A stretch of DNA of 64,000 nt from Pseudoclavibacter sp. RFBB5 (GCF_002931555.1 NZ_PSTZ01000005.1:265888-329887); one strand, 5' to 3'. Counted from the first letter of the stretch, positions 35,957-44,575 are shown. Numbers and translations are program-made. The notes: a model not told the origin generated them from the sequence alone.

Positions 35957-37060
35957 CTAGCGGCGGTCGGGCTCGTGGCTGGCGACCGGAGCGGAGTCCG
36001 TGTCCTCTGCGGTCTCGGGCGTGGTGCCCTCGACGCCGGCGGCTGCGGCCTCAGGCCCACCGGCGGCGGACCCGACGGTGCTGGGAGCGTCGTCGCCCTT
36101 GGCGCGGGTGTAGATGATGCTCGCGATCGTCGCGACGATGAGCACGCCGAAGATGAACGTGAGCGACAGCCAGATCGGGATCTCGGGGATCCAGAGGAGC
36201 GGCTCGCCACCGTTGATGAAGGGCAGCTCGTTCTCGTGGAGCGCGTGGAACATGAGCTTCACGCCGATGAAGCCGAGGATGAACGCGAGGCCCAGGTCGA
36301 GGAACACGAGGCGCTCGAGGAGCCCGCCGATGAGGAAGTACAGCTGGCGGAGGCCCATGAGCGCGAAGGCGTTCGCCATGAAGACGAGGTACGGCTCCTG
36401 CGTGATGCCGAAGATGGCGGGGATGGAGTCGAGCGCGAAGAGCAGGTCGGTGAAGCCGAGGGCCACGATGACGAGGATGAGCGGCGTCCAGACCTTCTTG
36501 CCGTTCTCCAGGATCTTCCACTTGTCGCCGTCGTAGTGCTCGCTGGCGGGGATGATCTTGCGGACGAGGCCGACCCACTTGGGCATCTCCGGCTCTTCGT
36601 CCTTGAAGGAGTCGATGGCCTGCTTGACGGCCATGTAGAGCAGCCAGGCGGCGAAGATGTAGAAGACGGAGACCCAGGCCTCGAGGATCGCGGCACCCGC
36701 GATGATGAACGCGAAGCGCATGACGAGAGCGATGGCGATGCCGATGAGCAGCGCCTTCTGCTGCGCGATCTTCGGCACCTTGAAGCTCGTCATGATGATG
36801 AGGAAGATGAAGAGGTTGTCGACCGACAGCGCCTTCTCGGTGGTGTAGCCGGCGATGAACTCGCCCGCGTGCTGCCAGTCCCAGACGAAGCCGAGCGCCA
36901 CCATGAAGACGACGGCGAGCGCGATGTAGAAGATCGACCACCAGCCGGCTTCCTTGAGGCTCGGCTCGTGCGGCGTCTTCACGTGGGTGAAGAAGTCGAA
37001 AACAAAGAAGCCGATGACCACGGCAATGGTCACCGCCCAGATCCAAATGGGAACGTCCAC
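35957..37060 (-). CDS. TerC family integral membrane protein, probable Mn exporter
   Basis: A 367-residue TerC protein with about nine hydrophobic helices and the family core EKALSVDNLFIFLIIMTSF and GFTDLLFALDSIPAIFGITQ, whose acidic residues are thought to coordinate metal in the membrane. A charged cytoplasmic loop lies near residues 155-190 and an Ala/Glu-rich tail closes the protein. TerC proteins of this type export manganese; the riboswitch upstream supports that here. The GTG at 37060 follows GGAGGA. It converges on the DUF3516 helicase gene. Confidence 0.93.
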   Translation of the reverse strand: MDVPIWIWAVTIAVVIGFFVFDFFTHVKTPHEPSLKEAGWWSIFYIALAVVFMVALGFVWDWQHAGEFIAGYTTEKALSVDNLFIFLIIMTSFKVPKIAQQKALLIGIAIALVMRFAFIIAGAAILEAWVSVFYIFAAWLLYMAVKQAIDSFKDEEPEMPKWVGLVRKIIPASEHYDGDKWKILENGKKVWTPLILVIVALGFTDLLFALDSIPAIFGITQEPYLVFMANAFALMGLRQLYFLIGGLLERLVFLDLGLAFILGFIGVKLMFHALHENELPFINGGEPLLWIPEIPIWLSLTFIFGVLIVATIASIIYTRAKGDDAPSTVGSAAGGPEAAAAGVEGTTPETAEDTDSAPVASHEPDRR

Positions 37061-37095
37061 GGGTCCTCCGGAGGGGTGTGTTCGGCGAATCGGCC

Positions 37096-37195
37096 GAAGG
37101 TCTCTTCCGTCGGCAGAAACCGACCGACGCGCCCGGGTGGCTGATGACAGTCACCGTGATGACGAGCGCGTCGCAGGAGGAATACTCCCCTTCAA
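37096..37195 (-). promoter_or_regulatory. yybP-ykoY manganese riboswitch upstream of terC
   Basis: On the minus strand the leader begins GAAGGGGAGTA (37195-37185) and ends AGAGACCTTC (37105-37096), the two most conserved segments of the yybP-ykoY family. GAAGG and CCTTC close the P1 stem, and an internal helix pairs around GTCGGT and GCCGAC-like segments. The family senses Mn2+ and switches on exporters of the TerC, MntP and related types. The match is by eye and not scored against a covariance model. Confidence 0.85.
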
Positions 37196-37203
37196 CGAAG
37201 CTC

Positions 37204-37209
37204 ATCGTA
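37204..37209 (-). promoter_or_regulatory. -10 box of the terC riboswitch transcript
   Basis: Minus-strand TACGAT would start the transcript near 37197, immediately before the riboswitch P1 stem. Confidence 0.5.
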
Positions 37210-37293
37210 CACCGTGGACGGGGCGACGCCAGGGGCGGCGAGGAATCCGTCGCTCGAATCCGGGATTCGCGTGCCTGCGTTCCCGGATGCCTG

Positions 37294-37860
37294 CTACGGC
37301 GTGGGAACGAGCGGGTACCCGTTGAGCAGCGTCACGACGAAGCCGCCTTCAGCGCCCGGTCGCAGGATGCTGAGGCCGAGGTTGCCGATGTGCGGCGCCT
37401 GGGCGCCGAGGATCGCGGTGAGGACGAGGCGGATGACGCTGCCGTGGCACACGATGAGGGAGTCCTCGTCCGGGTGGGCGGCCGCGACCTCGCCGATGGC
37501 GGCGAGTGACCGCTCGACGACCGCGGCTCGCGGTTCGACGGTGGGGTGGTCGAGTGGACGGCGGGTCCCGTCGGGCATCCAGTACTTCTCACCTTCGAGG
37601 ACCCCGAAGCTGCGCTCGATGATGCCGGGCAGCAGGATCGGGGCACCGAGGCCCGTTCCCTCGCCGATGATCTCGGCCGTGACTCTCGCGCGGGAGAGCG
37701 GGGAGCTGTAGAGGTTGCTCCAGCCCTGGCCCACGAGGAGCCCGGCTGCATCTCCCGCCTGGTCGAGGCCTCTCGAGTTCAAGGGTATGTCGGTGGCGCC
37801 CTGGAGGAGGCCGGTCGCGTTCCACTCGGTTTCGCCGTGGCGGATGAGGCCGATGCGCAT
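37294..37860 (-). CDS. histidine phosphatase family (phosphoglycerate mutase-like) protein
   Basis: A 188-residue protein of the RHG branch. The phospho-accepting His is in LIRHGETEWNATGLLQG (residues 5-21), with a second catalytic His in VCHGSVIRLVL and SSPLSRARVTAEII giving the conserved Arg. Such small proteins are usually phosphatases rather than true mutases; the substrate is unknown. The ATG at 37860 follows CGGAG. It is upstream of terC on the same strand but terC has its own promoter. Confidence 0.9.
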   Translation of the reverse strand: MRIGLIRHGETEWNATGLLQGATDIPLNSRGLDQAGDAAGLLVGQGWSNLYSSPLSRARVTAEIIGEGTGLGAPILLPGIIERSFGVLEGEKYWMPDGTRRPLDHPTVEPRAAVVERSLAAIGEVAAAHPDEDSLIVCHGSVIRLVLTAILGAQAPHIGNLGLSILRPGAEGGFVVTLLNGYPLVPTP

Positions 37861-37945
37861 AGTGCTCCGTTCGAGGTTTCCACCCTCGCTGGCGAAGTTT
37901 CGCCGCTGGCTGAGGGGTCAGCACCCATGGTGTCAGAGCGCTGAC

Positions 37946-37951
37946 TACGCT
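37946..37951 (+). promoter_or_regulatory. -10 box of ftsY (leaderless)
   Basis: TACGCT, 6 nt, then the ftsY ATG at 37958. Confidence 0.55.
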
Positions 37952-37957
37952 TGGCAC

Positions 37958-38833
37958 ATGGCTGAACGCACTCCCTGGTCACTGTCCGGCGCTCTGCGCG
38001 GCATGTTCGGCAGGCAGAAGATCGACGAGACGACGTGGGACGACCTCGAGGAGGCGCTGATCACGGCCGACTTCGGACCCGACATCGCCGACGAGATCGT
38101 CGAGCAGCTGCGCGAGCAGGTCGACCGGTTCCATACCGAGGACCCGAAGGACCTGAAGCGGATGCTGCGCGAGCTCATCGAGGAGCGGCTCTCGAAGTTC
38201 GATACGACGCTGAACCTGCGCGAGCGCCCCGCGGTGACGCTCGTGGTCGGGGTGAACGGCGTCGGCAAGACCACCACCATCGGCAAGTTCGCGAACTTCC
38301 TGCGCATCAACGGACGCACCGTGGTCGTCGCGGCGGCGGACACGTTCCGCGCGGCGGCGGTCGAGCAGCTGGCGACCTGGGCGCAGCGCGCCGGCGCGGG
38401 CATCGTTCGCCCGCAGCAGCACGGGCAGGACCCAGCATCGGTCGCGTATCAGGCGGTCGAGATCGCGATGCGCGAGGGGCTCGAGATGGTCGTCATCGAC
38501 ACTGCTGGCCGTCTGCAGACGAAGAGCGGGCTCATGGACGAGCTGTCGAAGATCCGCAGGGTCGTCGAGAAGCTGGCGCCCGTCTCCGAGGTGCTGCTGG
38601 TGCTCGATGCGACGACCGGCCAGAACGGTGTCGCGCAGGCCGAGGCGTTCATCCAGCACGCCGGCGTCACCGGCCTCGTGGTGACGAAGCTCGACGGCTC
38701 CGCCAAGGGTGGCTTCGTGCTCGCGGTGCAGGAGCGGACAGGTCTGCCGATCAAGCTCATCGGGCAGGGCGAGGGCATCAACGACCTGGCTGGCTTCACG
38801 CCGCACGTCTTCGCCGAGAAGCTCGTCGGCTGA
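37958..38833 (+). CDS. ftsY: signal recognition particle receptor FtsY
   Basis: A 291-residue SRP GTPase receptor that docks ribosome-SRP complexes at the membrane. The N domain (residues 1-85) is followed by the G domain: GVNGVGKTTTIGKFA (G1), DTFRAAAVEQL, DTAGRLQTKSGLMDEL (G3), TKLDGSAKGG (G4) and GQGEGINDLAGF. The acidic A domain found in longer homologues is absent, so membrane binding would depend on the N-terminal helix. The start is set by TACGCT 6 nt upstream and the absence of a ribosome-binding site. Confidence 0.95.
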   Translation: MAERTPWSLSGALRGMFGRQKIDETTWDDLEEALITADFGPDIADEIVEQLREQVDRFHTEDPKDLKRMLRELIEERLSKFDTTLNLRERPAVTLVVGVNGVGKTTTIGKFANFLRINGRTVVVAAADTFRAAAVEQLATWAQRAGAGIVRPQQHGQDPASVAYQAVEIAMREGLEMVVIDTAGRLQTKSGLMDELSKIRRVVEKLAPVSEVLLVLDATTGQNGVAQAEAFIQHAGVTGLVVTKLDGSAKGGFVLAVQERTGLPIKLIGQGEGINDLAGFTPHVFAEKLVG

Positions 38834-38860
38834 GGCCCGCCGTCGCCCAGTGCGGGGGAG

Positions 38861-38866
38861 TAGTGT
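38861..38866 (+). promoter_or_regulatory. putative -10 box upstream of the 38894 gene
   Basis: TAGTGT would start a short leader of about 20 nt containing GGAAGAGG (38880-38887) before the ATG at 38894. Confidence 0.4.
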
Positions 38867-38893
38867 GCCTCGCATCCGTGGAAGAGGTCTCTG

Positions 38894-39286
38894 ATGGAAG
38901 CTGACGCGCTGTTCGTGTTCCTGTCCTACGCGCTCGCGGTGGTGCTCGCGGGTGCGGGCGGAGTCCTCATGGCCTTCGGCTCCGTACCGAGGCGATCCTG
39001 GCGCATGGTGATCTTCGCGACCGTCAGCCTGCTCGGGGCGGCCCTCCTGATCTGGACGGCGTTCGGGTCGCGGCCGTGGCTCTTCGTGGTCTTCGTGCTG
39101 GTGGCAGTGCTCGCGAACGCGGTGACGAGTGCCCTGCGGTGGAAGCTGCTCCCGCAGCTCAGCGGCGCCCAGCTGCCCGAGCTGCTCCGCCTCGTGCTCC
39201 TCCGCCCCGACATCCTCAGGCGGATGGCCGCTGACGCAGCCCAGCTGGAAGCCGACCGACTCCGCCGGGAGCGCGGACGAGGCTGA
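38894..39286 (+). CDS. small membrane protein, unknown function
   Basis: A 130-residue protein with three predicted membrane helices (about residues 7-28, 36-55, 62-83) and a basic, amphipathic C-terminal segment (RRMAADAAQLEADRLRRERGRG). I do not recognise a family. GGAAGAGGT lies just upstream of the ATG, so the start is well supported. It sits between ftsY and a drug-type exporter on the same strand. Confidence 0.75.
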   Translation: MEADALFVFLSYALAVVLAGAGGVLMAFGSVPRRSWRMVIFATVSLLGAALLIWTAFGSRPWLFVVFVLVAVLANAVTSALRWKLLPQLSGAQLPELLRLVLLRPDILRRMAADAAQLEADRLRRERGRG

Positions 39287-39411
39287 GCCTGCCATGAGGA
39301 GCCGAGCTCGCACAGCGCCGTCGAAGCAGACGATTTTCCCGTGGCGCGAGACGAAATGACGAAATCGCGGCGAGGCGGAAGGATTCGTCGACGGCAGAGG
39401 TTGTCAGCCAC

Positions 39412-40779
39412 GTGACCCGCCAGCAACGCCAGATCCTCGTCATCGCGATCCTCGCCTCGTTCGTCGCCTTCCTGGACGGCTCGGTGACCAATGTCGCGCT
39501 CCCGGCCATGGTCGCCGAACTCGGCGGCGGACTCGGCACCCAGCAGTGGATCGTGGACGCGTACCTCATCACGCTCGGCTCGCTCATCCTGCTCGCGGGT
39601 TCCCTGTCTGACGTGTTCGGTCGCATCTCGGTGCTGCGTTTCGGCTTGATCGGTTTCGGCATCACGAGCGTCGCCATCGCGCTGTCGCCGACTCCGGAGT
39701 TCGTCATCGTCGCGCGGGCACTGCAGGGGGTGGCGGGGGCGCTGCTCGTCCCGAGCTCGCTCGCGCTCATCATCTCGGCGTTCCGCGACGCCGCGCAGGC
39801 GAAGGCGATCGGCATCTGGACAGCCTGGACCGGTGCCGCGTTCCTCGCCGGCCCCTTCCTCGGCGGCCTCGCGGCCGACTACGTCACCTGGCGTCTCGTG
39901 TTCGGCATCAACGTCATCCCGATCCTCGTCACGCTCTGGATGCTCACCCGACTCGACAAGAGCGTCGACAGCAGGTCCGGCGGGCGCATCGACGTGCTGG
40001 GGGCGGTGCTCGGCTTCCTCGGCCTCGGCGGGCCCGTGTTCGCGCTCATCGAGCAGGGCAACTACGGGTGGGGGAGCCCCGTCGTCTTCCTGCCTCTTGT
40101 GCTCGGCCTGTTGAGCTTCGCGGGATTCCTGTTCTGGCAGGCGCGTGCGCCGCAGCCGATGCTGCCGCTTGGGCTCTTCCGCATCCGCAACTTCTGGGCT
40201 GGCAACATCGCGACGGTCTTCATCTACGCGGCGCTCTCGCTGGGCGGCTTCGTGCTGGCCATCTACCTGCAGCAGGTGGCCGGGTTCAGTGCCACGTTCG
40301 CCGCGCTCGCGACGCTGCCGACGTCGATCGCCAACGTGGCGCTGTCATCGTGGTTCGGTTCGCTCAGCGGACGCTTCGGGCCGCGCCTCTTCATGACGGT
40401 CGGGCCCATCCTCGCGGGCGTCGGCACGCTGATGTACTCGGGGCTCGGCTCCGAGGTGAACTACTGGACCCAGGTGCTGCCGGGCGTCGTCGTCTTCTCG
40501 CTCGGCCTCTCGATGACCGTCGCTCCGCTCACGTCCGCCATCCTCGGCTCCGTGCCGACGACGCAGTCCGGCATCGGCTCGGCCACCAACAACGCCATCT
40601 CGCGAGTTGCCGGCCTCGTGGCGATCGCGATGATCGGCGTCATCGCCGGCGGCACGATCGACGTGGCCAGCTTCCAGCCGCTCATGTTCGTGACGGCTGG
40701 CCTCCTCTTCGCCGGGGCGCTCAGCTCATGGCTCGGCGTGCGGAACCCGAAGCCGGAGGCCGTCACCGCGGCGAGCTGA
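39412..40779 (+). CDS. MFS transporter, DHA2 drug:H+ antiporter type
   Basis: A 455-residue transporter with about 14 membrane helices. DHA2-like motifs are present: SFVAFLDGSVTNVALPAM at the start (motif D1), LAGSLSDVFGRISVLRFG (motif A), RALQGVAGALLVPSSLALI (motif B), and TGAAFLAGPFLGGLAADY (motif C, typical of antiporters). It probably exports small hydrophobic compounds; the substrate is unknown. It starts at GTG 39412. The 125-bp upstream gap shows CGATTT/AAATCG arms (about 39331-39376), a possible regulatory site. No adjacent regulator gene. Confidence 0.9.
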   Translation: MTRQQRQILVIAILASFVAFLDGSVTNVALPAMVAELGGGLGTQQWIVDAYLITLGSLILLAGSLSDVFGRISVLRFGLIGFGITSVAIALSPTPEFVIVARALQGVAGALLVPSSLALIISAFRDAAQAKAIGIWTAWTGAAFLAGPFLGGLAADYVTWRLVFGINVIPILVTLWMLTRLDKSVDSRSGGRIDVLGAVLGFLGLGGPVFALIEQGNYGWGSPVVFLPLVLGLLSFAGFLFWQARAPQPMLPLGLFRIRNFWAGNIATVFIYAALSLGGFVLAIYLQQVAGFSATFAALATLPTSIANVALSSWFGSLSGRFGPRLFMTVGPILAGVGTLMYSGLGSEVNYWTQVLPGVVVFSLGLSMTVAPLTSAILGSVPTTQSGIGSATNNAISRVAGLVAIAMIGVIAGGTIDVASFQPLMFVTAGLLFAGALSSWLGVRNPKPEAVTAAS

Positions 40780-40820
40780 CCTCGACCGGTCGCGGGCGGA
40801 TGGCGCAGGCCGGGGAAGCG

Positions 40821-42002
40821 TCACGTCGCGCTGAGCGTGAGCTCGAGCAGGGTGTCGTCGCCGTCGCGCGGTGACCCCCGCCCGTCGGTGTTGTTCGTCA
40901 GCACGAGCAGGGTGCCGGATGAGGTCACGACGGCGTCGCGGAGCCGCCCGAACTCGTCGACGTAGAGTGCCTCGTCGCTGGCTTCTGATGCCCCTGGGAT
41001 GGCGATCTTCCAGAGGCGCTCCCCGCCGAGGCCGGCCATGAAGAGCGTGTCGCGCGAGTACGCGAGGCCGCTCGGGCTGGCCTCGTCGGTCGACCACTGC
41101 AGGACGGGGTTGAGGAACGCGGGGTCGTCGCCCTGGCCTTCGACGTTCGGCCAACCGTAGTTGCCGCCCGCCTCGATCTTGTTGAGCTCATCCCACGTGT
41201 TCTGCCCGAACTCGCTCGCCCACAGCGCACCTGTTGCGTCGAACGCGAGGCCTTGCGGGTTGCGGTGGCCCATCGAGTAGACGCGGTTGCCGAACGGGTT
41301 GTCGGCGACGGGGGAGCCGTCGAGCTCCATCCGGAGGATCTTGCCGTTGAGCGAGTCCTGGTCCTGGGCGAGATCGGTCTGGGACGCGTCTCCGGTCGAG
41401 GCGTAGAGGTAGCCGTCCGGGCCGATCGCGAGTCGCCCGCCGTTGTGGTTGCCGGCTTTCGCGATGCCGTCCACGATCACTTCGGGGGCCCCGACGCCGA
41501 GGCCACCCTCCCAGGTCACGGGGAAGCGCACGATGCGGTTGTCGGCGTCGGCGGTGTAGAAGGCGTACAGCCACTGCTCGGCGTCGTCGCTCGTCCCCGC
41601 GAGGGCGAGGCCGAGGAGGCCGCCCTCGCCGCCCGGTGCAACGTCATCGATGGTCGTCACGACGCGATTGGGGTTCGACCCGTCGGCGGACACCTCGACG
41701 ATCTGGCCGGAGTCGCGCTCGCTCACGAGGAAATCGCCCGTCTCCAGCTCGACGACGGACCAGGGGGCCTGAAGGCCAGTCGTGAACACTCGCGGGTCGC
41801 CGCTCGGGGCGACGGGGCCGGGTTCTTCGGTGGTTGTTGCTGCTGACGTCGCCGGAGCCTGGGTCGTGGATGCCGGCGACGGGCTGGCCGACGCCGTGGC
41901 CGTCGCCGTCGCCCCTGTCTCGGGTGCTGTCGGCGCGCATCCGGCGAGGGCCACTGCTGCGGCCGCGGTGAGGGCGATGAGCGGAGCGGTGCGCTTGGTC
42001 AT
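40821..42002 (-). CDS. PQQ-dependent sugar dehydrogenase-like lipoprotein
   Basis: A 393-residue secreted lipoprotein. The signal peptide ends in the lipobox ALAGC (Cys at about residue 22), followed by ~45 Thr/Ala/Ser/Pro residues, then a six-bladed propeller of the glucose/sorbosone dehydrogenase family: GLQAPWSVVELETGDFLVSERDSG, GGEGGLLGLALAG, GNHNGGRLAIGPDGYLYASTGD, GHRNPQGLAFD and YGWPNVEG. Family members oxidise aldoses using PQQ at the cell surface. No PQQ synthesis gene is nearby. ATG 42002 is preferred over an in-frame TTG at 42014. Confidence 0.9.
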   Translation of the reverse strand: MTKRTAPLIALTAAAAVALAGCAPTAPETGATATATASASPSPASTTQAPATSAATTTEEPGPVAPSGDPRVFTTGLQAPWSVVELETGDFLVSERDSGQIVEVSADGSNPNRVVTTIDDVAPGGEGGLLGLALAGTSDDAEQWLYAFYTADADNRIVRFPVTWEGGLGVGAPEVIVDGIAKAGNHNGGRLAIGPDGYLYASTGDASQTDLAQDQDSLNGKILRMELDGSPVADNPFGNRVYSMGHRNPQGLAFDATGALWASEFGQNTWDELNKIEAGGNYGWPNVEGQGDDPAFLNPVLQWSTDEASPSGLAYSRDTLFMAGLGGERLWKIAIPGASEASDEALYVDEFGRLRDAVVTSSGTLLVLTNNTDGRGSPRDGDDTLLELTLSAT

Positions 42003-42104
42003 GGTGACGGCCAATCCTTCGACGACGGATGCGACCAGTCAAGCCGAGCAGTCTGTGCTGGCGCTCCGTGCCGGGGCCGTTGGCGCCTGCGCCAGCGACG
42101 CGGC

Positions 42105-42320
42105 TCAGTTCGTCAGCAGGAGGATGCCGAGCAGCGCCTGGGCGATGCCGATGACGAGCGCCGTGAGCACGAGCACGGCGTGCACCGTGAGGAAGCGAGT
42201 GGGGCGACCGTTCTCGTCCCGAGCGCGCGGGTCGTTGGAGACCCGACGGTAGAAGGACGGCCAGACGAGCACGTTGAAGACAGCACCGACGAGCAGGGCG
42301 ATGCTTGCGAGGAAGACCAT
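42105..42320 (-). CDS. SCO4848 family small membrane protein
   Basis: A 71-residue protein with two membrane helices (about residues 2-22 and 45-68) joined by a charged loop (YRRVSNDPRARDENGRPTRF). The pattern matches the small SCO4848-type proteins of actinobacteria, which have no known function. The ATG at 42320 is 6 nt after minus-strand TAGGCT (42332-42327), so it is probably leaderless. That box lies at the 3' end of the carbonic anhydrase-like gene. Confidence 0.8.
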   Translation of the reverse strand: MVFLASIALLVGAVFNVLVWPSFYRRVSNDPRARDENGRPTRFLTVHAVLVLTALVIGIAQALLGILLLTN

Positions 42321-42326
42321 GCCCCA

Positions 42327-42332
42327 AGCCTA
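42327..42332 (-). promoter_or_regulatory. -10 box of the SCO4848 family gene (leaderless)
   Basis: Minus-strand TAGGCT, 6 nt, ATG 42320; it overlaps the stop codon of the upstream gene. Confidence 0.5.
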
Positions 42333-42896
42333 TGGGCGGGCGGTGGCGTCCCCGATCGAGATGGCAGCGCCAGCGGGGCTCTGCCGCTTCGCGAGGGCGA
42401 CGTAGCCTGCCGCGTGCGGAATGAACGCGGCGCTCTCCGCTGCTGTCAGCTCGCGCCGGACCTTGGCGGGCACGCCGGCGACGAGGACGCCGTCAGGGAT
42501 GCTCGCGCCCTCGAGCACCACGGCGCCCGCGGCGACGAGCGAGCCCGTGCCGATGATGGACCTCGAGAGGCACGCGGCCTTCATCCCGATGAGCGTGCCG
42601 TTCGCGATGGTCGTGCCGTGCAGGAGCGCCTGGTGGCCGGCCGTCACGTCGTCGCCGATGATCGTGTCGACCTCTCGCTCGACGTGCACCACGGTGCCGT
42701 CCTGCAGGTTCGACCGGGCCCCGATGACGATGCGGCCACCCACATCCGCTCGCAGCACGCACCCGTACCAGACGGACGATTCCGGGCCGATCTCGACGTC
42801 ACCGACGATGACGGCACCCGGCGCGATCCACGCGCTCTCGTGGATGCGGGGCGTCTTGCCCTCGAACGGCAGAATCAGGGGAGCGGCGCTGGTCAT
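42330..42896 (-). CDS. gamma-class carbonic anhydrase family protein
   Basis: A 188-residue left-handed beta-helix protein with hexapeptide repeats. Metal-ligand His residues are seen in DGTVVHVEREVDT and DDVTAGHQALLHGTTI, and the Arg/Asp pair in VWYGCVLRADVGG. These are the features of the gamma carbonic anhydrase/YrdA/PaaY group; many members lack proven activity. It starts at ATG 42896, next to the divergent ffh promoter. Confidence 0.9.
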   Translation of the reverse strand: MTSAAPLILPFEGKTPRIHESAWIAPGAVIVGDVEIGPESSVWYGCVLRADVGGRIVIGARSNLQDGTVVHVEREVDTIIGDDVTAGHQALLHGTTIANGTLIGMKAACLSRSIIGTGSLVAAGAVVLEGASIPDGVLVAGVPAKVRRELTAAESAAFIPHAAGYVALAKRQSPAGAAISIGDATARP

Positions 42897-42960
42897 GCTC
42901 CGATACTCGCAGTTGCGCTGCTCCTTCGCGACCCCGCACGCCAGACTCCGCCACCTCGGC

Positions 42961-42966
42961 TAAAAT
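42961..42966 (+). promoter_or_regulatory. -10 box of ffh
   Basis: TAAAAT lies 9 nt before the ffh ATG, implying a leader of 0-3 nt. Confidence 0.55.
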
Positions 42967-42975
42967 GGGCGGACT

Positions 42976-44547
42976 ATGGCCATTTTCGGGAACCTCTCTG
43001 ACCGGCTGACGCAGACGCTCGCCGGCCTCCGCTCCAAGGGCAAGCTCACGCCCGCCGACGTCGACGGAACCGTGCGCGAGATCCGTCGCGCCCTCCTCGA
43101 AGCCGACGTCGCGCTTCCCGTGGTCAAGGACTTCGCCGCGCACGTGCGCGAGCGGGCCCTCGGCGACGAGGTCAACCGCGCCCTGAACCCGGCTCAGCAG
43201 GTCGTGCAGATCGTCAACGAGGAGCTCGTGCGCATCCTCGGCGGCGACACCCGCCAGATCGAGTTCGCCAAGCAGCCGCCGACGATCATCATGCTCGCCG
43301 GCCTTCAGGGCGCCGGAAAGACGACGCTCGCCGGCAAGCTCGCGAAGCGGCTCGCGGGGGAGAAGCACACGCCGCTGCTCGTCGCGGCCGACCTCCAGCG
43401 TCCGAACGCCGTCACCCAGCTGCAGGTCGTCGGCCAGCAGGCAGGCGTGCAGGTCTACGCCCCTGAGCCCGGCAACGGCGTCGGTGACCCAGTGCGCGTC
43501 GCGACGGATGCGGTCCGCTTCGCGAAGGACAAGCTGCACGACGTCGTCATCATCGACACGGCCGGCCGCCTCGGCGTCGACCAGGAGCTCATGAAGCAGG
43601 CGGCTGACATCCGCCGCGCCACGACCCCCGACGAAGTCCTCTTCGTGATCGACGCCATGATCGGCCAGGACGCCGTCGCGACGGCCAAGGCCTTCCAGGA
43701 GGGCGTCGACTTCACCGGCGTCGTGCTCTCGAAGCTCGACGGAGACGCCCGCGGTGGCGCCGCCCTCTCGGTGGCGCAGCTCACCGGTCGTCCCATCATG
43801 TACGCGTCGACCGGTGAGGGGCTCGACGACTTCGAGGTCTTCCACCCCGACCGCATGGCGAAGCGCATCCTCGACATGGGTGACATCCTCAGCCTCATCG
43901 AGCAGGCTCAGAAGGCCTTCGACGAGGACGAGGCGATGGAGATCGCGGGCAAGCTCGCGACCGAGAACTTCACCCTCGATGACTTCCTCAAGCAGATGCA
44001 GCAGCTGCGCAAGGCTGGCAACTTCAAAAAGATGATGGGCATGCTCCCGGGCATGGGCCAGATGAAGGAGGCGCTCGAGAACTTCGACGAGCGCGAGCTG
44101 GTCCGCACCGAGGCGATCATCCAGTCGATGACGAAGGCCGAGCGGCAGAATCCGAAGCTGCTCAACGGCTCGCGTCGCGCGCGCATCGCCCGCGGTTCCG
44201 GTCGGACCGTCACCGACGTCAACGAGCTCGTGAAGCGCTTCGAGCAGGCGGCGAAGATGATGAAGACCGTCGCACGCGGTGGCACGCCGCAGATCCCCGG
44301 CATGGGGCCGATGCCAGGCCAGCACGGCGGTCGCAAGGCTGCGGCCAAGGGCGGCAAGAAGAAGCAGCAGGGCAAGCGAAGCGGCAATCCGGCCAAGCGC
44401 GCGCAGCAGGCCGTCGAGGAGGCCGCGGCTCCGAAGCGGCCGGGTGGCGCGTTCGGTGGCGCGGGTCTCGGACGTCCCGCGGCAGGCGACGGGCAGCCGA
44501 GCCCGGCGGAGCTCGAGCAGCTCCAGAAGTACCTGGGTCGCGGGTAG
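42976..44547 (+). CDS. ffh: signal recognition particle protein Ffh
   Basis: A 523-residue SRP54 homologue that binds signal peptides and the SRP RNA and docks on FtsY. N domain (1-90); G domain with GLQGAGKTTLAGKLA (G1), DLQRPNAVTQL, DTAGRLGVDQELM (G3), SKLDGDARGGAALS (G4); then the Met-rich M domain (KMMGMLPGMGQMKEAL) with the RNA-binding segment near GSRRARIARGSGRTVTDVN. The C-terminal ~90 residues are a Gly/Lys/Ala-rich tail, longer than in many bacteria. Two large terminator hairpins follow. Confidence 0.96.
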   Translation: MAIFGNLSDRLTQTLAGLRSKGKLTPADVDGTVREIRRALLEADVALPVVKDFAAHVRERALGDEVNRALNPAQQVVQIVNEELVRILGGDTRQIEFAKQPPTIIMLAGLQGAGKTTLAGKLAKRLAGEKHTPLLVAADLQRPNAVTQLQVVGQQAGVQVYAPEPGNGVGDPVRVATDAVRFAKDKLHDVVIIDTAGRLGVDQELMKQAADIRRATTPDEVLFVIDAMIGQDAVATAKAFQEGVDFTGVVLSKLDGDARGGAALSVAQLTGRPIMYASTGEGLDDFEVFHPDRMAKRILDMGDILSLIEQAQKAFDEDEAMEIAGKLATENFTLDDFLKQMQQLRKAGNFKKMMGMLPGMGQMKEALENFDERELVRTEAIIQSMTKAERQNPKLLNGSRRARIARGSGRTVTDVNELVKRFEQAAKMMKTVARGGTPQIPGMGPMPGQHGGRKAAAKGGKKKQQGKRSGNPAKRAQQAVEEAAAPKRPGGAFGGAGLGRPAAGDGQPSPAELEQLQKYLGRG

Positions 44548-44575
44548 CTCGAAACGCTGCCGCTGGCGGCACCTG

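Noticed and set aside
39287..39411. Possible tRNA or small RNA in the gap before the DHA2 exporter
   Set aside because: Only short CGATTT/AAATCG arms are present; no cloverleaf, CCA-compatible acceptor stem or T-loop sequence can be built.
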